Shown here: positions 1 through 10,869 of the stretch, in pieces | Numbering within the stretch: the first letter of the stretch is position 1 | Layout: each line of letters begins with the position of its first letter | Assembly (NCBI GenBank): GCA_026122225.1 | Contig: JANEZZ010001866.1 | Coordinates: 806,001-870,000 of the forward strand | Length of the DNA: 64,000 nt | Origin: Heloderma charlesbogerti | Taxonomy: Eukaryota > Chordata > Lepidosauria > Squamata > Helodermatidae | Direction: 5' to 3' | Position numbers and translations under genes: made by a program | Notes under the pieces: generated by a model | Databases searched by the model: none | Seen by the model: only the letters and a program-made list of their open reading frames with translations | What the model was told of the DNA's origin: nothing

Positions 1-682
1 GCTCGTCTGGATTACTGCAACGCGTTATACGTGGGGCTGCCTTTGAAAACGGTCCGGAAACTTCGGCTGGTCCAAAATAGGGCAGCAAGATTGTTAACAG
101 GGACTGGCCTGCGAGCTCATATTACGCCAGTACTTTTCCAGCTGCACTGGCTGCCAGTCCATTTCCGGGCCCGATTCAAAGTGCTGGTATTAACATTTAA
201 AGCCCTTAACGGCTTGGGGCCAGGTTACCTGAAGGATCGCCTCCTCCCATATGTGCCTGCCTGGACCTTAAGATCATCATCAGCGGCCCTTCTCCGTGGG
301 CCCCTGCCAAAGGAAGTGAGGCGGGTGGCTACTAGGAGGAGGGCTTTTTCTGCTGTGGCACCCCGGCTCTGGAATGAGCTCCCTAGTGAGGTTCGCCTGG
401 CGCCTACATTGTACTCCTTTCGGCGCCAGGTGAAGACCTTTTTATTTTCCCAGGCATTTTAGCTTTCTAAATTTTTATCTTTGCTGTTTTAAATCTGTAT
501 TTTAAACTCCTGCACTGTTGCTAGGTTTTATTGTGGTTGTATTGTTATATTGTGGTTTTAATGTTCTATATATTTTAAATTGTTTTATTGTGTGTTTGGT
601 TTTAATTTTTGTGAACCGCCCAGAGCGCTTCGGCTATTGGGCGGTATAGAAATGACATAAATAAATAAATAAATAAATAACG
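1..682 (+). mobile_element. L2-like LINE, 3' end (5' part lies outside the window)
   Basis: A degenerate C-terminal reverse transcriptase frame is followed by an AT-rich 3' UTR. The UTR ends in the stem-forming tail of reptile L2 elements (a pair of short complementary GC-rich segments at about 615-645) and an AAAT tandem run at about 658-682. The element enters from the left edge, so its true 5' end is not visible. Assignment to L2 rather than another CR1-group clade rests on this tail and on similarity to the L2 copy at 18.5-23.5 kb. Confidence 0.8.
31..462 (+). pseudogene. L2 LINE reverse transcriptase, C-terminal fragment
   Basis: The frame is open for about 143 codons but starts inside the protein (the first codon shown is GTG, not a real start). 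It carries the signature of the CR1/L2-group RT C-terminus: LVQNRAARLLTG near the beginning, LHWLPV about 40 residues in, FKALNGL, then AFSAVAPRLWNELPSEVR near the end. In intact elements this region lies after the catalytic YADD block and before the 3' UTR. The catalytic palm motifs are absent, so the fragment cannot act on its own. The frame is uninterrupted, suggesting a fairly young copy or chance preservation. Confidence 0.8.
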
Positions 683-699
683 AGATGGGGCATCCCATC

Positions 700-805
700 T
701 GGGTACCAGATCACAGCTGTCTCTATCCCTACTTGCAGATTTCCCAGAGGCACCTGGCGAGCCAGTGTGAGAGGCAGGATGCTGGACCAGCAAAGCTCTT
801 GGAGA
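700..805 (+). mobile_element. Fragment of a CR1-group repeat (type B 3' region)
   Basis: This stretch matches the segment at about 49,795-49,880, with a shared core around 'cttcccagaggcacctggcg' followed by a 'ggatgctgg' segment. Type B is my label for the CR1-like repeat whose ORF ends in a VVMATNLDGFKRGLD-type sequence; it recurs throughout the window. Short and diverged, so the subfamily is uncertain. Confidence 0.45.
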
Positions 806-884
806 ACTACTTGGTGTCGCCCATCACAAGGACTCATAAGCATTTTTATAATTTCCAATTAACACATTGATCTTGTTTGTAGAT

Positions 885-1370
885 CATAGAATAGAAGGGT
901 TGGAAGGGGCCCATGAGACCATCGAGTCCACCCCCCTGCTCAATGTAGGAATCCAAGTCAGAGCATCCCTGACAGATACCTGTCCAGCCTCATCTTGAAT
1001 GCCTCCAGTGTGGGAGAGCCCGCCACCTCCCTAGGGAATCGGTTCCGTTGTCATATTGCTCTAACCGTCAGGACGTTTCTCCTGATGTCCAGCCAGAATC
1101 TGGCTTCCTGTAGCTTGAGCCCATTATTCCATGTCCTGCACTCTGGGACGACCAAGAGATCCTGGCCTTCCTCTCTGTGACAACCTTTCAAGTACTTGAA
1201 GAGCGCTATCCTGTCTCCCCTCAGTCTACTCTTCTCAAGGCTAAACATGCCCAGTTCTTTCAGTCTCTCTTCACAGGGCTTTGTTTCCAGTCCCCTGATC
1301 ATCTTCGTTGCGTTCCTCTGCACCCTCTCCAGCTTGTCTGCATCCTTCTTAAAGTGTGGCACCCAGATGA
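885..1370 (-). mobile_element. CR1 LINE 3' end
   Basis: Read on the minus strand, this is the C-terminal RT region of CR1 ([26 protein letters not shown], then [15 protein letters not shown]) and the short CR1 3' UTR. The UTR ends in the ATTCTATGATTCT-type tail seen here as 'atcatagaatagaagg' at about 888. The copy is 5'-truncated, as is usual for CR1. The first ~100 codons are still open in one frame (1051-1362) and then decay. Confidence 0.9.
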
Positions 1371-1375
1371 CTTCA

Positions 1376-2424
1376 AATCTCTACAATGCCAAGGAATATA
1401 GACCCCCAACAATTCTCTCCCAGGCCCAAATACACCCCCCTATTTTTCCTTTCTGGGCCACAGAAAAGTGGCTCTTATCTGGCCCATCAAGGCACAGTCG
1501 GGATGTTACTGCTAATTGGGTATAACAGCCCTGTCTTGTTCAGCTCTAGGAAGCTAAATCAAGGAAGCGCGGTGGCTGCAAACTAATTATATCTCCGGAC
1601 TGCAGACTCCGGCTTGTCTTGCCCGTTATTGAGTTAGAAAAATGGTCACTAGCCTTAATCCTTCATATCCTTCCCCCAGATCCCGTGCAACTGGAGCCGT
1701 AGAAAGCCATCCGCCGCGTTCACCTCTCTGCAGCCAGGGCCTGGGACCAACTCACATGGCCAAGCCAGCACATCAAGAGCACGGTCTGAAGGGATCCTTG
1801 CCGAGTTCAGCAAAGTGACCAACCCAACACGCTGCCAGTTCACAACTACACCCACACTGACCATGTCGACTCTTGGCCCAAGGCCAAAACATTCACAACC
1901 AGCCGCCCAGAATCTGAGCTGTTCTCCCCCTGGCTCCATGGCAGGTCCCTGCTCCTGATGAACAGTTCAGCCAATCCATCATTTCTTTCCTGCACAAGAC
2001 GAAAGTTGCTAGACAATATATCCGAGATATCCAACCAAATCCAACCAGATACATCAAAACACGTCAAAAGCTACCAATAATGATCCATTACCTCTACAGT
2101 CCGTTAGTTTGTTTATCCACAATCCGAGACTGGATCTTAGCTGTAACCACTACAAATAATTCTACTTTATAACAGTTGTCATCTCCTTAGAGTCACTCAG
2201 CAAAACTCTAATGTTCTGCTGGCCATCCAGCCGTTTTACGCACAGACACAACCCAGTGCCAGGGCTATGAACAAGGGACAGAAGAGTACGGCACAGGCAA
2301 GGTACCTTCTCCCAATCCACAAGGGTGCCTTCACCCTTACTGACCTGCCCGGTCACAGAGGTCAAGCAATGAGGTGCTCTGGGTGATTCTGCCCAGGCCT
2401 GAGGTCCAGATAAGAGTCCACTAA
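1376..2424. other. Unassigned stretch
   Basis: I recognise no gene or repeat. Short open frames occur on both strands but have no domain signature and no good start or splice context. The base composition is mixed, with no CpG clustering. Confidence 0.4.
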
Positions 2425-2560
2425 AGTAGAGCTTCTTTATTATTCCATTTATATCCTGCCTTTTTTCGTCTGGCAAGGAACCCGAGGTAGCTGACATGGT
2501 CCTTCTCCTGTCCATTTTATCCTCTCAACAACCCTGTGAGGCAAGCTAGGCAGAGAGTCA
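2425..2560 (-). mobile_element. SINE fragment (type 2, CORE/MIR-like body)
   Basis: The body segment 'caaccctgtgaggcaagcta' at about 2529-2550, preceded by 'tttatatcctgcc', matches in reverse orientation the 3' half of the SINE seen at 35,400-35,630 and 40,930-41,135. Only the body and tail are present; the tRNA-like head is missing. Confidence 0.55.
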
Positions 2561-2564
2561 GCTT

Positions 2565-4385
2565 TTAGTGTATTAACTCCCTCTCTGCAGAATTCCTTGC
2601 CCACAGATGCGGGCATGCACCACCATTGCTCAGTCTTTTCAATTAAAGACATTCTTCTTCAAACAACCTCCCCCCAACTGAAAGTCCAGCCATGGTTTTA
2701 TTGGTAAATGGGGCCATCTTTTGTATTTTGATAGTTATTCACTGTTTTTGAAGCGATGTAGAGCAGTCTGTAGATAAATGAAGAAGGGCGTAGCTGTGAT
2801 GACCAGTTATTCCATGTGAAAAGGCCTCAGCTTTGCATGTCATTCCCAGGACCACGCAGGTAATTTTTTTAATGAGGGGTGTTCTTTAATTAAAAAAAAC
2901 GGAATTCTGTGGCTTGAAGTCATGACAGTTAAACACAGATACATCTTTCTGCTTACCTTGCATAGTCTATTCTGCAAGTCGTAGAGGAGGGCAAAGAGCT
3001 ACATATTGGATCCCCTGCTCCACCACCCCAGACAGACAGACACACCACCTCTGGGTCCTAATACTTCAACAAAAATTACCTAACTCCTATCCTGTATACC
3101 ATCTTCCATCCAATGAGATCTAGAAGCATGATTTCATTTGCATGTTAAGATAGCCCTAGAATAAGGAATTGTGCACCCAATAATCAGTTCAGTGATCCAT
3201 GAGGCAGGGGGCAGTGACCCAGTTCACAAATAAAAGGACAACAATGCATTGACAGTTGCCTGAAAGAAGCCACGCTTTGCTAGTTCTGAGCATGTCTCAG
3301 TTTCATGCAACGTGCGCATTTTACAAGAGAGCTGCAGGCAAGGGAGAAAAAGAGAGCCTGGATGTGAGAGACAGTTAAAGCCCCTGCACTGTAGGGTATT
3401 AAAGCTTTATTAGTGTTTGGTTACCAACAACAAAGCCAGCTTTACTTCTAGCTCAGGGGCATTCTTCTTCTTTTAAAAATGGCCTACAGAAGCCACATGG
3501 TTAAAACAAAAAGCTTTATTTTTAAAAATCCTCAACAGAATGGCTTGAGGACCAAGCACGATGAGAAAGAAAGAAAAGAAAGTCTTTTCCAGTCCCACCC
3601 ACCAAGGAAACCCTCTAAGAAAAGTTTCCCATCCACAAACTCAACTGGGACCGACCCAACGGAACAGGTTATCTCACGTGGTGTGGCTAGCAGTGCAAGA
3701 ATATCCCGCTTTTAAACAACACAAACAGAAATTTCCCAAGGTCATCCAGCAAGCTTATTCGTAATGGTGTGGGTTTTCTGGAAAGTTTTTGAATTTTCTG
3801 AGGCTAATTCGCATAGGGTAATTTGCACTGGAAAATGTTCAGTTTGCACTAGAAAAATTTCTCAAGACACAGAGAGCAGTTGAAGTTAGATCTTTAATTA
3901 CTTGCATTTAGTAAACAAAACTAAAAGTACCCCAGGTCAATATTTTCTCTCAATATGCAAGTATGTCACCTGACATATTTGAGGATAAAAATCAAAACAC
4001 ACTTAATGTTCTTTTAATATAGATATTTTTCTACATAAATGTTTGATTCTCTTCTACTGATGCTGTTGGGGCTCCATCAGTTTTGTGGTTACTGTTTTTA
4101 GTTCCATTTCACACTGAGACATGTATTTCAATGACATATATGTATTCTCTCACAGATCTGCTAGGGATAACCACCTGCAAAACATTAATTAAAATTCTGA
4201 AACTGCCACACCTGCCTAATATTGCATTTGCAATGGGCACCCATTCATTGTTATTAATGAACACATGAAATGGAAAATTTTCCATGGAAAAATAGAGCAC
4301 AGGAAAATTCTCTGGTTTGGAAGACTTTCTGTCCCACATCACTCCTTTTCAGCTAAGTGAAGGCATGAACCCAGGTCTGGCTGGT
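2565..4385. other. AT-rich unassigned stretch
   Basis: No coding signature was found. An octamer-like ATTTGCAT lies near 3137. At about 3780-3860 and 4260-4320 there are runs resembling 'ttttccatggaaaaat', which are also typical of internal parts of some hAT-like elements, so a decayed DNA transposon is possible. Nothing firmer can be said. Confidence 0.35.
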
Positions 4386-4404
4386 CTAAGTTGTACACTC
4401 CAGC

Positions 4405-4520
4405 CCAGATTTCCCCAACATGGTGCCCTCCAAATGTTCCAGACCACAACTCCCATCACTTGTCAAGCTTGGAGGTGGCTGGGCTACCCACTGCGTCACC
4501 TGCCTCTCAAATCTCGCAGC
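4405..4520. mobile_element. hAT-like MITE, one arm
   Basis: It contains the family core 'ccccaacatggtgccctcca' followed by 'accacaactcccatcac', matching one arm of the ~135-bp element at 10,722-10,856. The second arm is degraded. Confidence 0.6.
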
Positions 4521-4940
4521 CACACACCGGAAGCACAGATCAGCGGGTCTGCAGTACAAGAGTAGCCACAGCCACCATCATGTAATGCCTGGAAAGGACT
4601 GAAGCGTGGCCCAAGCATCTGTCTCTGCAAGCTGGAAGAATAGCCAAGTAATCCCCCAACCTCCGCAGGCCGACACCATGAATATCCGTTTGACCTGCAT
4701 TCTCAGAACGCATCTTGGCCTCACGATGCAGCTAGTACGTACACATCCTGCGAAAGGGTCCATAAAATTCCACCCTGACCCAAAATACGATGTCTGACAA
4801 GGGAAGAGCAGCCCTTGCTGTATCAGACCAAATCTAGATAGTCACCCAAGAAACCTTGCGGGAGCTCAGCAAGTGGGGTGCGAAGGGCGACAGCCTTCCT
4901 GTTTATCCCCAGCCACCAGACATACACTGCCTAATATACA

Positions 4941-5107
4941 AAGGCTGGTGGCTCCGATGCCAGTGAGGCGGTGAATCCGCTCCGGGTTTCAGTCAGAACT
5001 CTAAAGGAGCTATCCAAGGTGTTGCACCTTGGATAGCTCCTTTAGAGTTCTGACTGAAACCCGGAGCGGATTCACCGCCCCACAGACATCGGAGCCACCA
5101 GCCTCCA
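4941..5107. repeat. Long near-perfect palindrome (candidate foldback MITE)
   Basis: Two arms of about 79-82 bp (4943-5021 and 5025-5106) are reverse complements around a 3-base centre (5022-5024). The inner ~60 bp pair without mismatch by eye; the outer part has a few changes near the segment 'atgccagtgaggcgg'. The arm ends 'ggctggtggctccgatg' and 'catcggagccaccagcc' behave as terminal inverted repeats. I see no convincing target-site duplication. It codes for nothing. Confidence 0.8.
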
Positions 5108-5879
5108 CTGGCTGCAACATGCCAACAGGAATAAAGGCCACCGATGGATGCACCCTCCATCCTGCTCCCTCCACAGCTGCACAGCTCTCTCTATCATGTA
5201 CCTAACTCTTCAGCCGCCACCTTTTCTAAAAACTAAAAGAAGGTGAACCATGAGCTGAACGCTCAGAAGACAGGGTCTGGGGGTGCATCCAGCCTTCATG
5301 CAAACCCAGTCAGCTCAGTCCAATTCAGGCCGTTGGGGAGAGGCAAGCACACAAGGGCTCACCCAGAACCCCCAAAGCACCACCTGATTTCCCCTCCCCA
5401 ATGCCAAACTCTGGGAAACACTGTGCCTGGATTTTCATCAGCTGCAGCCCCCTTTCCTTTGCTCCATTCAAGTAGATGGAATCAAAATGTTCATTTTCTT
5501 ATATGGAGCAAGGAAAACGAGTTGCAATTAAGAAAATGGGGGGGGGGCTGCTCTGCTTCTCCAGACCCATGAACCTGTGGTCCCAAGCGTTCTGTGAGGG
5601 AGCAGATGAGCAGACATAGTTGTCCCAGGTTCAGTTTTCCCCTTCTCTCAGTTCACTTGTATGGTACAGGAAAAAGCCTTAAGGAACACACACAGAAGGC
5701 AAAACTAATCTTCCCAAAGAATTAGAGACAGCCCTGCAGAGACCTCCAGACATCATCTGCCTCCATTCGCTTTTCAGTTGGGTGGAAGGCAGGTTAATGG
5801 CCTGGGGGGTGGGCAGGCACAACTCGCATCTGGGGGGCTTAAAATGGCAATATTGTCTCCTTGTTGGCAAGAGGAGTCT
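5108..5879. other. Unassigned stretch
   Basis: No gene, repeat family or splice-like structure was recognised. A short G-run lies at about 5540-5548. Confidence 0.35.
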
Positions 5880-6020
5880 CCAGGGCAATAAAAAATTCCC
5901 AGCAGGCTCTTGTCGGTTTCAGGTCATTAACTTGTTTTTATTGGAAGCTTGTTTACAGCCAGCCATAAATAGATGCATTTGTGCGCCTCTCCAGCAAAAA
6001 GCCACAGCGAGACCCTGAAA
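5880..6020. promoter_or_regulatory. Candidate conserved non-coding element
   Basis: This repeat-free block is rich in AT-core motifs: 'caataaaaaattccc', 'ggtcattaacttg', 'tttttattgg' (CDX/HOX-like TTTATTGG) and 'ccataaatag'. It contrasts with the GC-rich flank. The composition resembles vertebrate developmental enhancers; conservation itself cannot be seen from one sequence. Confidence 0.35.
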
Positions 6021-6720
6021 GGGGGCAGGGGGGAGAGGAAGAAAGAAGCAGCCCTGAGACACGGCGGGGAGGGGCAACAGGATTGGATGGAGCTGCATTA
6101 ATGATTTCCAGCACCGAGGCTTCATCTCTGGCACAGCCAATCTGCAATCGAAGACCCAACACAGAGATGCCTCTTCCTTTCCCTGCAGGATAGCGCCTTC
6201 ACGCCAGTCCCTTTGGCAGCCTGATTTTGCAAGAAGGGCATCTATGTTACATGGGGGGGGGGGGGAACACCACCAAGGCACCTTGCTTAAGTCTCCGACT
6301 CACCGCCCTTTGAGATCAGCATCAAACCAAAGCTGGGGAAGAGCACCATCAGGGAGAATTCACTCTACAGATACCAAGTTCAAAAGCAGTCTTGAAGAAG
6401 GACCATCCACTCGTCTGGGGCGAGTCAGAATCGTCTCCAGCCAACCAAAGCAGGAAGATTTCAAAGAGCTGGGGCTTTGGTTCCTTGAAGGCCATATGCT
6501 GGCTGGGGAATGCTGGGACTTGTAGGACTTTTTTCTGTCTATACATACATAGGATTGCACCCCTGGTCGCCTATTAGAGAGGAACAAAACATATATTCTG
6601 AGAAGTGCTCTAGCACAACAAAGAGGGGTGTAACAGCACCATGATGGTGCCTCAACCTCTGTAATGACCCCCCATTGTTAAATCTGTTACTGGAACAGTT
6701 TTAAGGTTTTAGTCCTTGTT
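6021..6720. other. Unassigned stretch with a homopolymer G run
   Basis: No gene was recognised. A run of about 14 G lies near 6252-6265. The last ~60 bases lead into the 3' end of BovB copy 1. Confidence 0.35.
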
Positions 6721-8285
6721 TTGTTGTTGTTGTTGTTCAGTCGTGTCCGACTCTTCGTGACCCCATGGACCATAGCACGCCAGGCCTTCCTGTCCTGCGC
6801 TCTCTCCCGGTGTGTGCTCAAGTTCATATTCACTGCATCGGTGATGCTATCTAGCCATCTCATCCTCTGCCGTCCCATTCTCCTTTTGCCTTCAGTCTTG
6901 CCCAGCATCAGGGTCTTTTCCAGGGAGTTTTCTCTTCGCATTAGGTGGCCAAAATATTTGAGCATCAGCTTCAGTATCTGTCCTTCCAATGAGCACTCAG
7001 GGTTGATTTCCTTGAGGATGGACTGATTTGACCTCCTTGCAGTCCAGGGGACTCGTAAGAGTCTTCTCCAGCACCACAGTTCGAAAGCATCAATTCTTCG
7101 GCGCTCAGCCTTCCTTATAGTCCAGCTCTCACAGCCATACATTACTACTGGGAAAACCATAGCTTTGATTAGACGGACCTTTGTCGGCAAGGTGATGTCT
7201 CTGCTTCTTACTATGCTGTCTAGGTGTGCCATAGCTTTCCTCCCAAGGAGCAAGCGTCTTTTAATTTCATGGCTACAGTCACCGTCTGCGGTGATCTTGC
7301 AGCCCAAGAAAATAAAATCTGTCACTGCTTCCATTTCTTCCCCTTCTATATGCCAGGAAGTGATGGGGCCAGATGCCATGATCTTCGTTTCTTTAATGTT
7401 GAGTTTCAAACCAGCTTTTGCACTCTCCTCTTTCACCCTCAACAAGAGGCTCTTGAGATCCTCTTCTCTTTCTGCCATTAGGGTGGTATCGTCTGCATAT
7501 CGGAGGTTGTTGATCATTCTCCCGGCAATCTTAATTCCGACCTGTGATTCATACAACCCGGCGTTTCTCATTATGTACTCTGCATATAAATTAAATAAGC
7601 AGGGCGACAATATGCAGCCTTGCCGTACTCCTTTCCCAATTTTGAACCAATCGGTTGTTCCATGTCCGGTTCTTACTGTTGCTTCTTGACCCTCGTACAG
7701 GTTTCTCAGGAGACAGGTAAGGTGGTCTGGTACTCCCATCTCTTTCAGAATTTGCCACAGTTTGTTGTGATCCACATAATGATCCAGCGAATGTTGGCGA
7801 TTTGATCTCTAGTTCCTCTGCCTCTTCAAAACCCAGCTTGTACTTCTGGTAGTTCTCGGTTCACATGCTGCTGAAGCCTAGCTTGTAGGATTTTGAGCAT
7901 CACCTTGCTGGCATGTGAAATGAGTGCAATTGAGCGGTAGTTTGAACACTCTTTGGCATTGCCCTTCTTTGGAACTGGAATGTAAACTGACCTTTTTCAG
8001 TCTTATGGCCACTGCTGAGTGTTCCAAATTTGTTGGCATATTGAATGCAGCACTTTAACAGCATCATCTTTTAGGATCTTAAATAGCTCAGCTGGAATAC
8101 TGTCATCTCCTTTAGCTTTGTTGTTAGTAATGCTTCCTAAGGCCCACTTGATTTCACACTCTAGGATGTCCGGCTCAAGTTCAGTGACAGCACTATCATG
8201 GTTATCAGGGACATTAAGATCTTTCTTGTATAGTTCTTCTGTGTATTCTTTCCACCTCTTCTTAATTTCATCTGCTTCTGTTAGC
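6721..8285 (-). mobile_element. RTE-BovB LINE copy 1, 5'-truncated
   Basis: The minus strand carries the 3' half of a BovB element, from the RT domain to the 3' tail, which appears here as TTG repeats at 6721-6737. Compared with the copies at 20.1 and 45.2 kb, about 70 bp are deleted near position 7776, just upstream (in element terms) of the MDHNKLWQIL segment. That removes the RT block containing the first catalytic aspartate. The element ends at about 8285 inside the linker between endonuclease and RT. No clear target-site duplication is visible. Confidence 0.92.
6724..7775 (-). pseudogene. BovB reverse transcriptase C-terminal part (dead)
   Basis: The frame opens with MDHNKLWQILKEMGVPDHL, an internal sequence rather than a true N-terminus. 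It holds the RT motifs GVRQGCILSP (about residue 50) and YADDTT (about residue 93), then the thumb and the C-terminal zinc-knuckle-like region with CESWTIRKAERRRIDAFE and LWCWRRLLRVPWT. It ends in the VTKSRTRLN tail typical of BovB. The frame is open for over 300 codons, but the endonuclease domain and the first RT motif are missing, so the protein cannot support retrotransposition. A 94-codon upstream remnant in another frame (8003-8287) is the N-terminal side of the same RT. Confidence 0.9.
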
Positions 8286-8339
8286 ACCCAGGAGCAGGAT
8301 AGGTAACAGTTGGCCTGACCTCATGCCTGTCTGTTTGGT

Positions 8340-8662
8340 TGCTACGCTCATCAGGAGACCCCCTTCTAGTGGTGCCCAAGATTTCGGAGGTCCAGTCCAT
8401 GACAGATCGGAACAAGGCCTTTAGCATCAAAGCGCTCACCCTCTGGAACCCTTCACCACTTCAAATTAGACAGGTGCCAACCCTTTTGGGGCCCACTGAA
8501 GACAGACTTCTCCTAACAAGCATTCCCAGGAAGGTAACTGTGTCTACGGTAATAATATACAGTATTTAATTATGACCTTATACAGTAGTGTTTTATACAT
8601 CACTTAGAAATGTCTTTTAATGTAAGTGGTTCATAAATATAGCTTAATAAATAATTGCTAGG
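8340..8662 (+). mobile_element. Decayed L2-like LINE 3' end
   Basis: The plus frame reads KAFSIKALTLWNPSPLQIRQVPTLL in two parts, which fits the 'FSVxAPxLWNxLPxxIRxAPTL' C-terminal pattern of L2/CR1-group RT. It is followed by an AT-rich tail ending near 'taataaataattgc' at 8647. Strongly diverged; the clade is tentative. Confidence 0.55.
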
Positions 8663-8967
8663 GGGGGTATCACAATCCACAATACCTTCACCCAAAGACC
8701 TGGACATATGAATAAAAGAACGGTGGCCAAAGCCTCCTTACCCAACTGGGGGCTCCACTGAACTGCTCTTGCTCTTTTGGAGTTCTCACCATGCTAGGAG
8801 TCATTTCAGCTCCAATATGCTGGCAGCACTGGGGTTCATTTTCTCCCCATTCACTATAATTGGAAGTCTAACTGAGACCAACATCCTCCTCATTAAATTC
8901 TCAAGCAAGAGCCTCCACGAAGGGCGGAGCACTCTGGACCACCACCCTGCAACTGACCCCTTACTGT

Positions 8968-9112
8968 TACGCCAGACTTCCCCAACCTGGCACTCTCCAG
9001 GCATTGGACTACAACTCCCATAATCCCCAGCCAACAACGCCAATGCTCAGGGGTGGTGTGAGTGGCAGCCTAATGCATCTGGAGAGCTCCCAGTTGGGGA
9101 AGGCAGCTGTGA
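8968..9112. mobile_element. hAT-like MITE (~135-bp family)
   Basis: Both arms are present: 'cttccccaacctggcactct' with 'actacaactcccataatc', and the reverse arm ending 'cagttggggaaggcag'. Same family as 10,722-10,856. Target duplications were not recognised. Confidence 0.7.
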
Positions 9113-9194
9113 GAGAATAACAGAGCATAAAGTGGTACAAGTTGGAAGAGGAGGAACCGGTTTTACGTTCTGGAAGAGCGGCTACATAAAATTC

Positions 9195-9270
9195 AGACAA
9201 CGTGGTGTAGTGGATAGAGAACTGGACCTGGGAGAGAGGAGTCTGAACTCTCGCAGCTCACCAAGAGGCC
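9195..9270 (+). mobile_element. SINE head fragment (type 2)
   Basis: The sequence 'gtggtgtagtggatagagaa' starting near 9202, followed by 'ggacctgggagagaggagtc', matches the tRNA-like head of the SINE that appears complete at 40,930-41,135. The remaining body is absent. Confidence 0.55.
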
Positions 9271-9444
9271 TTTGGCCCCAAACTCTCAGCCTAACTGGCC
9301 TTTCAGGTCTCTCGCGAGGGTAAAACACGAAAAACACACATTCGCCACCCTCACCTTCTTGGAAGAAAGAAATTAATAAGGAAAAAGCAAGCAAGTGCAC
9401 AGCTTTACCCCTGCGATAGTGCATGTATGTGCATTTAAACAAAG

Positions 9445-9640
9445 TTAGAGCCCACACTCGGAATGCATGTCATCTCGGGTTCAATTCCTGGCATCTCCAG
9501 TTAAAAAAAACATGTTGGGCTAGCAAGGCTGTGGGCTGGAAGACCCTTTTCTGTCCACAGCATTAGAGATCTGCTACAAGACTGATTAGCCCATGCTGAT
9601 GGACCATAGGTCTGGCTCGGGATAAGCCATATGCCTGCTG
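9445..9640 (+). mobile_element. tRNA-derived SINE (type 1), diverged
   Basis: A box B-like 'gggttcaattcctggcat' lies near 9477-9494. It is followed by the family body (about 'gaccataggtctggctcggg'), read in the same order as in the clear copy at 60,380-60,575. Box A is degraded. Confidence 0.5.
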
Positions 9641-9779
9641 CAGGATGATATATTATATATCTTTATCATGTTTTAAATTGATGCAGACAGCAACCAAAGC
9701 CGAAACAACATCCTCTCTGCTCCATCAGATCTTTTGTTTTTTAGGGCGGGGGGCATTAGTAGGCAGCTTTCGAAAGATG

Positions 9780-10440
9780 TCATCAGGCTGATAATTACGG
9801 AAGACATCTCCTTGGGAGATAAGCGATTATGGGGGGTGCAAGTCACTTAGCAACCGAGCAATGCCCCCAGAGCGCCAGGCACTGACCGGCCGGCCATTTT
9901 TCCCCGTCGCCTTTTTCTTTGCCGCGCCGAGCAAACACAAACAGAGATAGCGAGCAGCACAATAGCTCTTGACGCGCAAATAGGTTAACATAATAAAGCC
10001 AGCTTTAGCCGGCTCACTCGAGGGAGAAAAGCAATTCCCGAGCAAGCAGGAGGTAATAAAGCAGGGCTTTTGTGCGCCTGCCTCTCTGTTCCCGGCGTTG
10101 CGGCATTAGCCGACAGGAATCACTGTTTGATTGAATTACCTTGCACGAATATTAGCTTTTTCCGAAGAATGCACGAAGCAGGAGAGAAAGGAGAAATATT
10201 CCTCTCTCTCCCCCTCCCTCCCTCTCGCTTGCCTGCATGAAAAGTCCTCAGTGCAATTTGTCATTTATATTTGACATAACGGGCTGCCCGGCGCGTCACG
10301 TAATTTCTAGAGGCAGAAAAGAACAGATCGGCACTTTCCTCCCTTCACAACGTGTGCTTAGCAGATTTCCAAGGGATCACAGTAGGCCTTTTGCCCCATT
10401 GAGAATATGCCCTTTAATTTATGCCCTTTATCACTGATCA
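9780..10440. promoter_or_regulatory. Candidate conserved regulatory block
   Basis: About 660 bp contain no recognisable repeat and no long frame, but many plausible factor sites: 'gataattacgg' at 9791, 'aggttaacataataaagcc' near 9981, 'ttgattgaattacc' near 10127, 'tcatttatatttgacataac' near 10261 and 'gcgcgtcacgtaatt' near 10291. GC is moderately raised and CpGs are retained, unlike the surrounding repeats. This is what a conserved enhancer or minor promoter looks like, but the function is inferred only. Confidence 0.45.
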
Positions 10441-10721
10441 GAGAGCCCTATTCACCAATGGGAAGGTATTCTGCACATGTACAGAAGCACTTTCTCCAAA
10501 GACAAGATGTACAAAGCCCTGGCTGGAATTACGTGAGCAGAAGGAAAGGCAAGGAATTGAATTTGGGCGTTGTGTTTGCTTTTCAATCCTCATCTCACCA
10601 ATCACAAGGACTAGGAACTTAGCTTACTTTAAATAACAAACAAAAGCAGATTCAGAATATCTCAGCAAGAAACCACAGATGTACTGAAGTACCCTTGGGT
10701 CCACAAAATGTTGCCTTAGAG

Positions 10722-10856
10722 CAGGAATGGGCAGCCTGCAGTCCTCCAGATGTGGCTGGACTACAGCTCCCAGAATCCCTGACCACTGGCCATGCTGGCT
10801 GGGGCTTATGGGAGTTGTAGTCCAACACCTGGAGGGCCACGCATTGGCCACTCCTG
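10722..10856. mobile_element. Complete hAT-like MITE with target-site duplication
   Basis: A 135-bp palindromic element begins 'caggaatgggcagcctg' and ends 'ccactcctg'. The arms carry 'actacagctcccagaat' and its complement 'tgggagttgtagtcc'. It is flanked by 8-bp repeats ccttagag (10714-10721) and ccttagaa (10857-10864), which match at 7 of 8 bases. An 8-bp duplication and CA..TG termini fit the hAT superfamily. It has no coding capacity. Confidence 0.85.
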
Positions 10857-10869
10857 CCTTAGAAGCTAT

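Noticed and set aside
1376..2424. Retrotransposon gag/pol remnant
   Set aside because: A 94-codon minus frame looked promising, but no zinc knuckle, protease or RT motif could be found.
6247..6265. G-run as a functional G-quadruplex
   Set aside because: A single homopolymer run without spaced G-tracts; it is more simply a slippage product.
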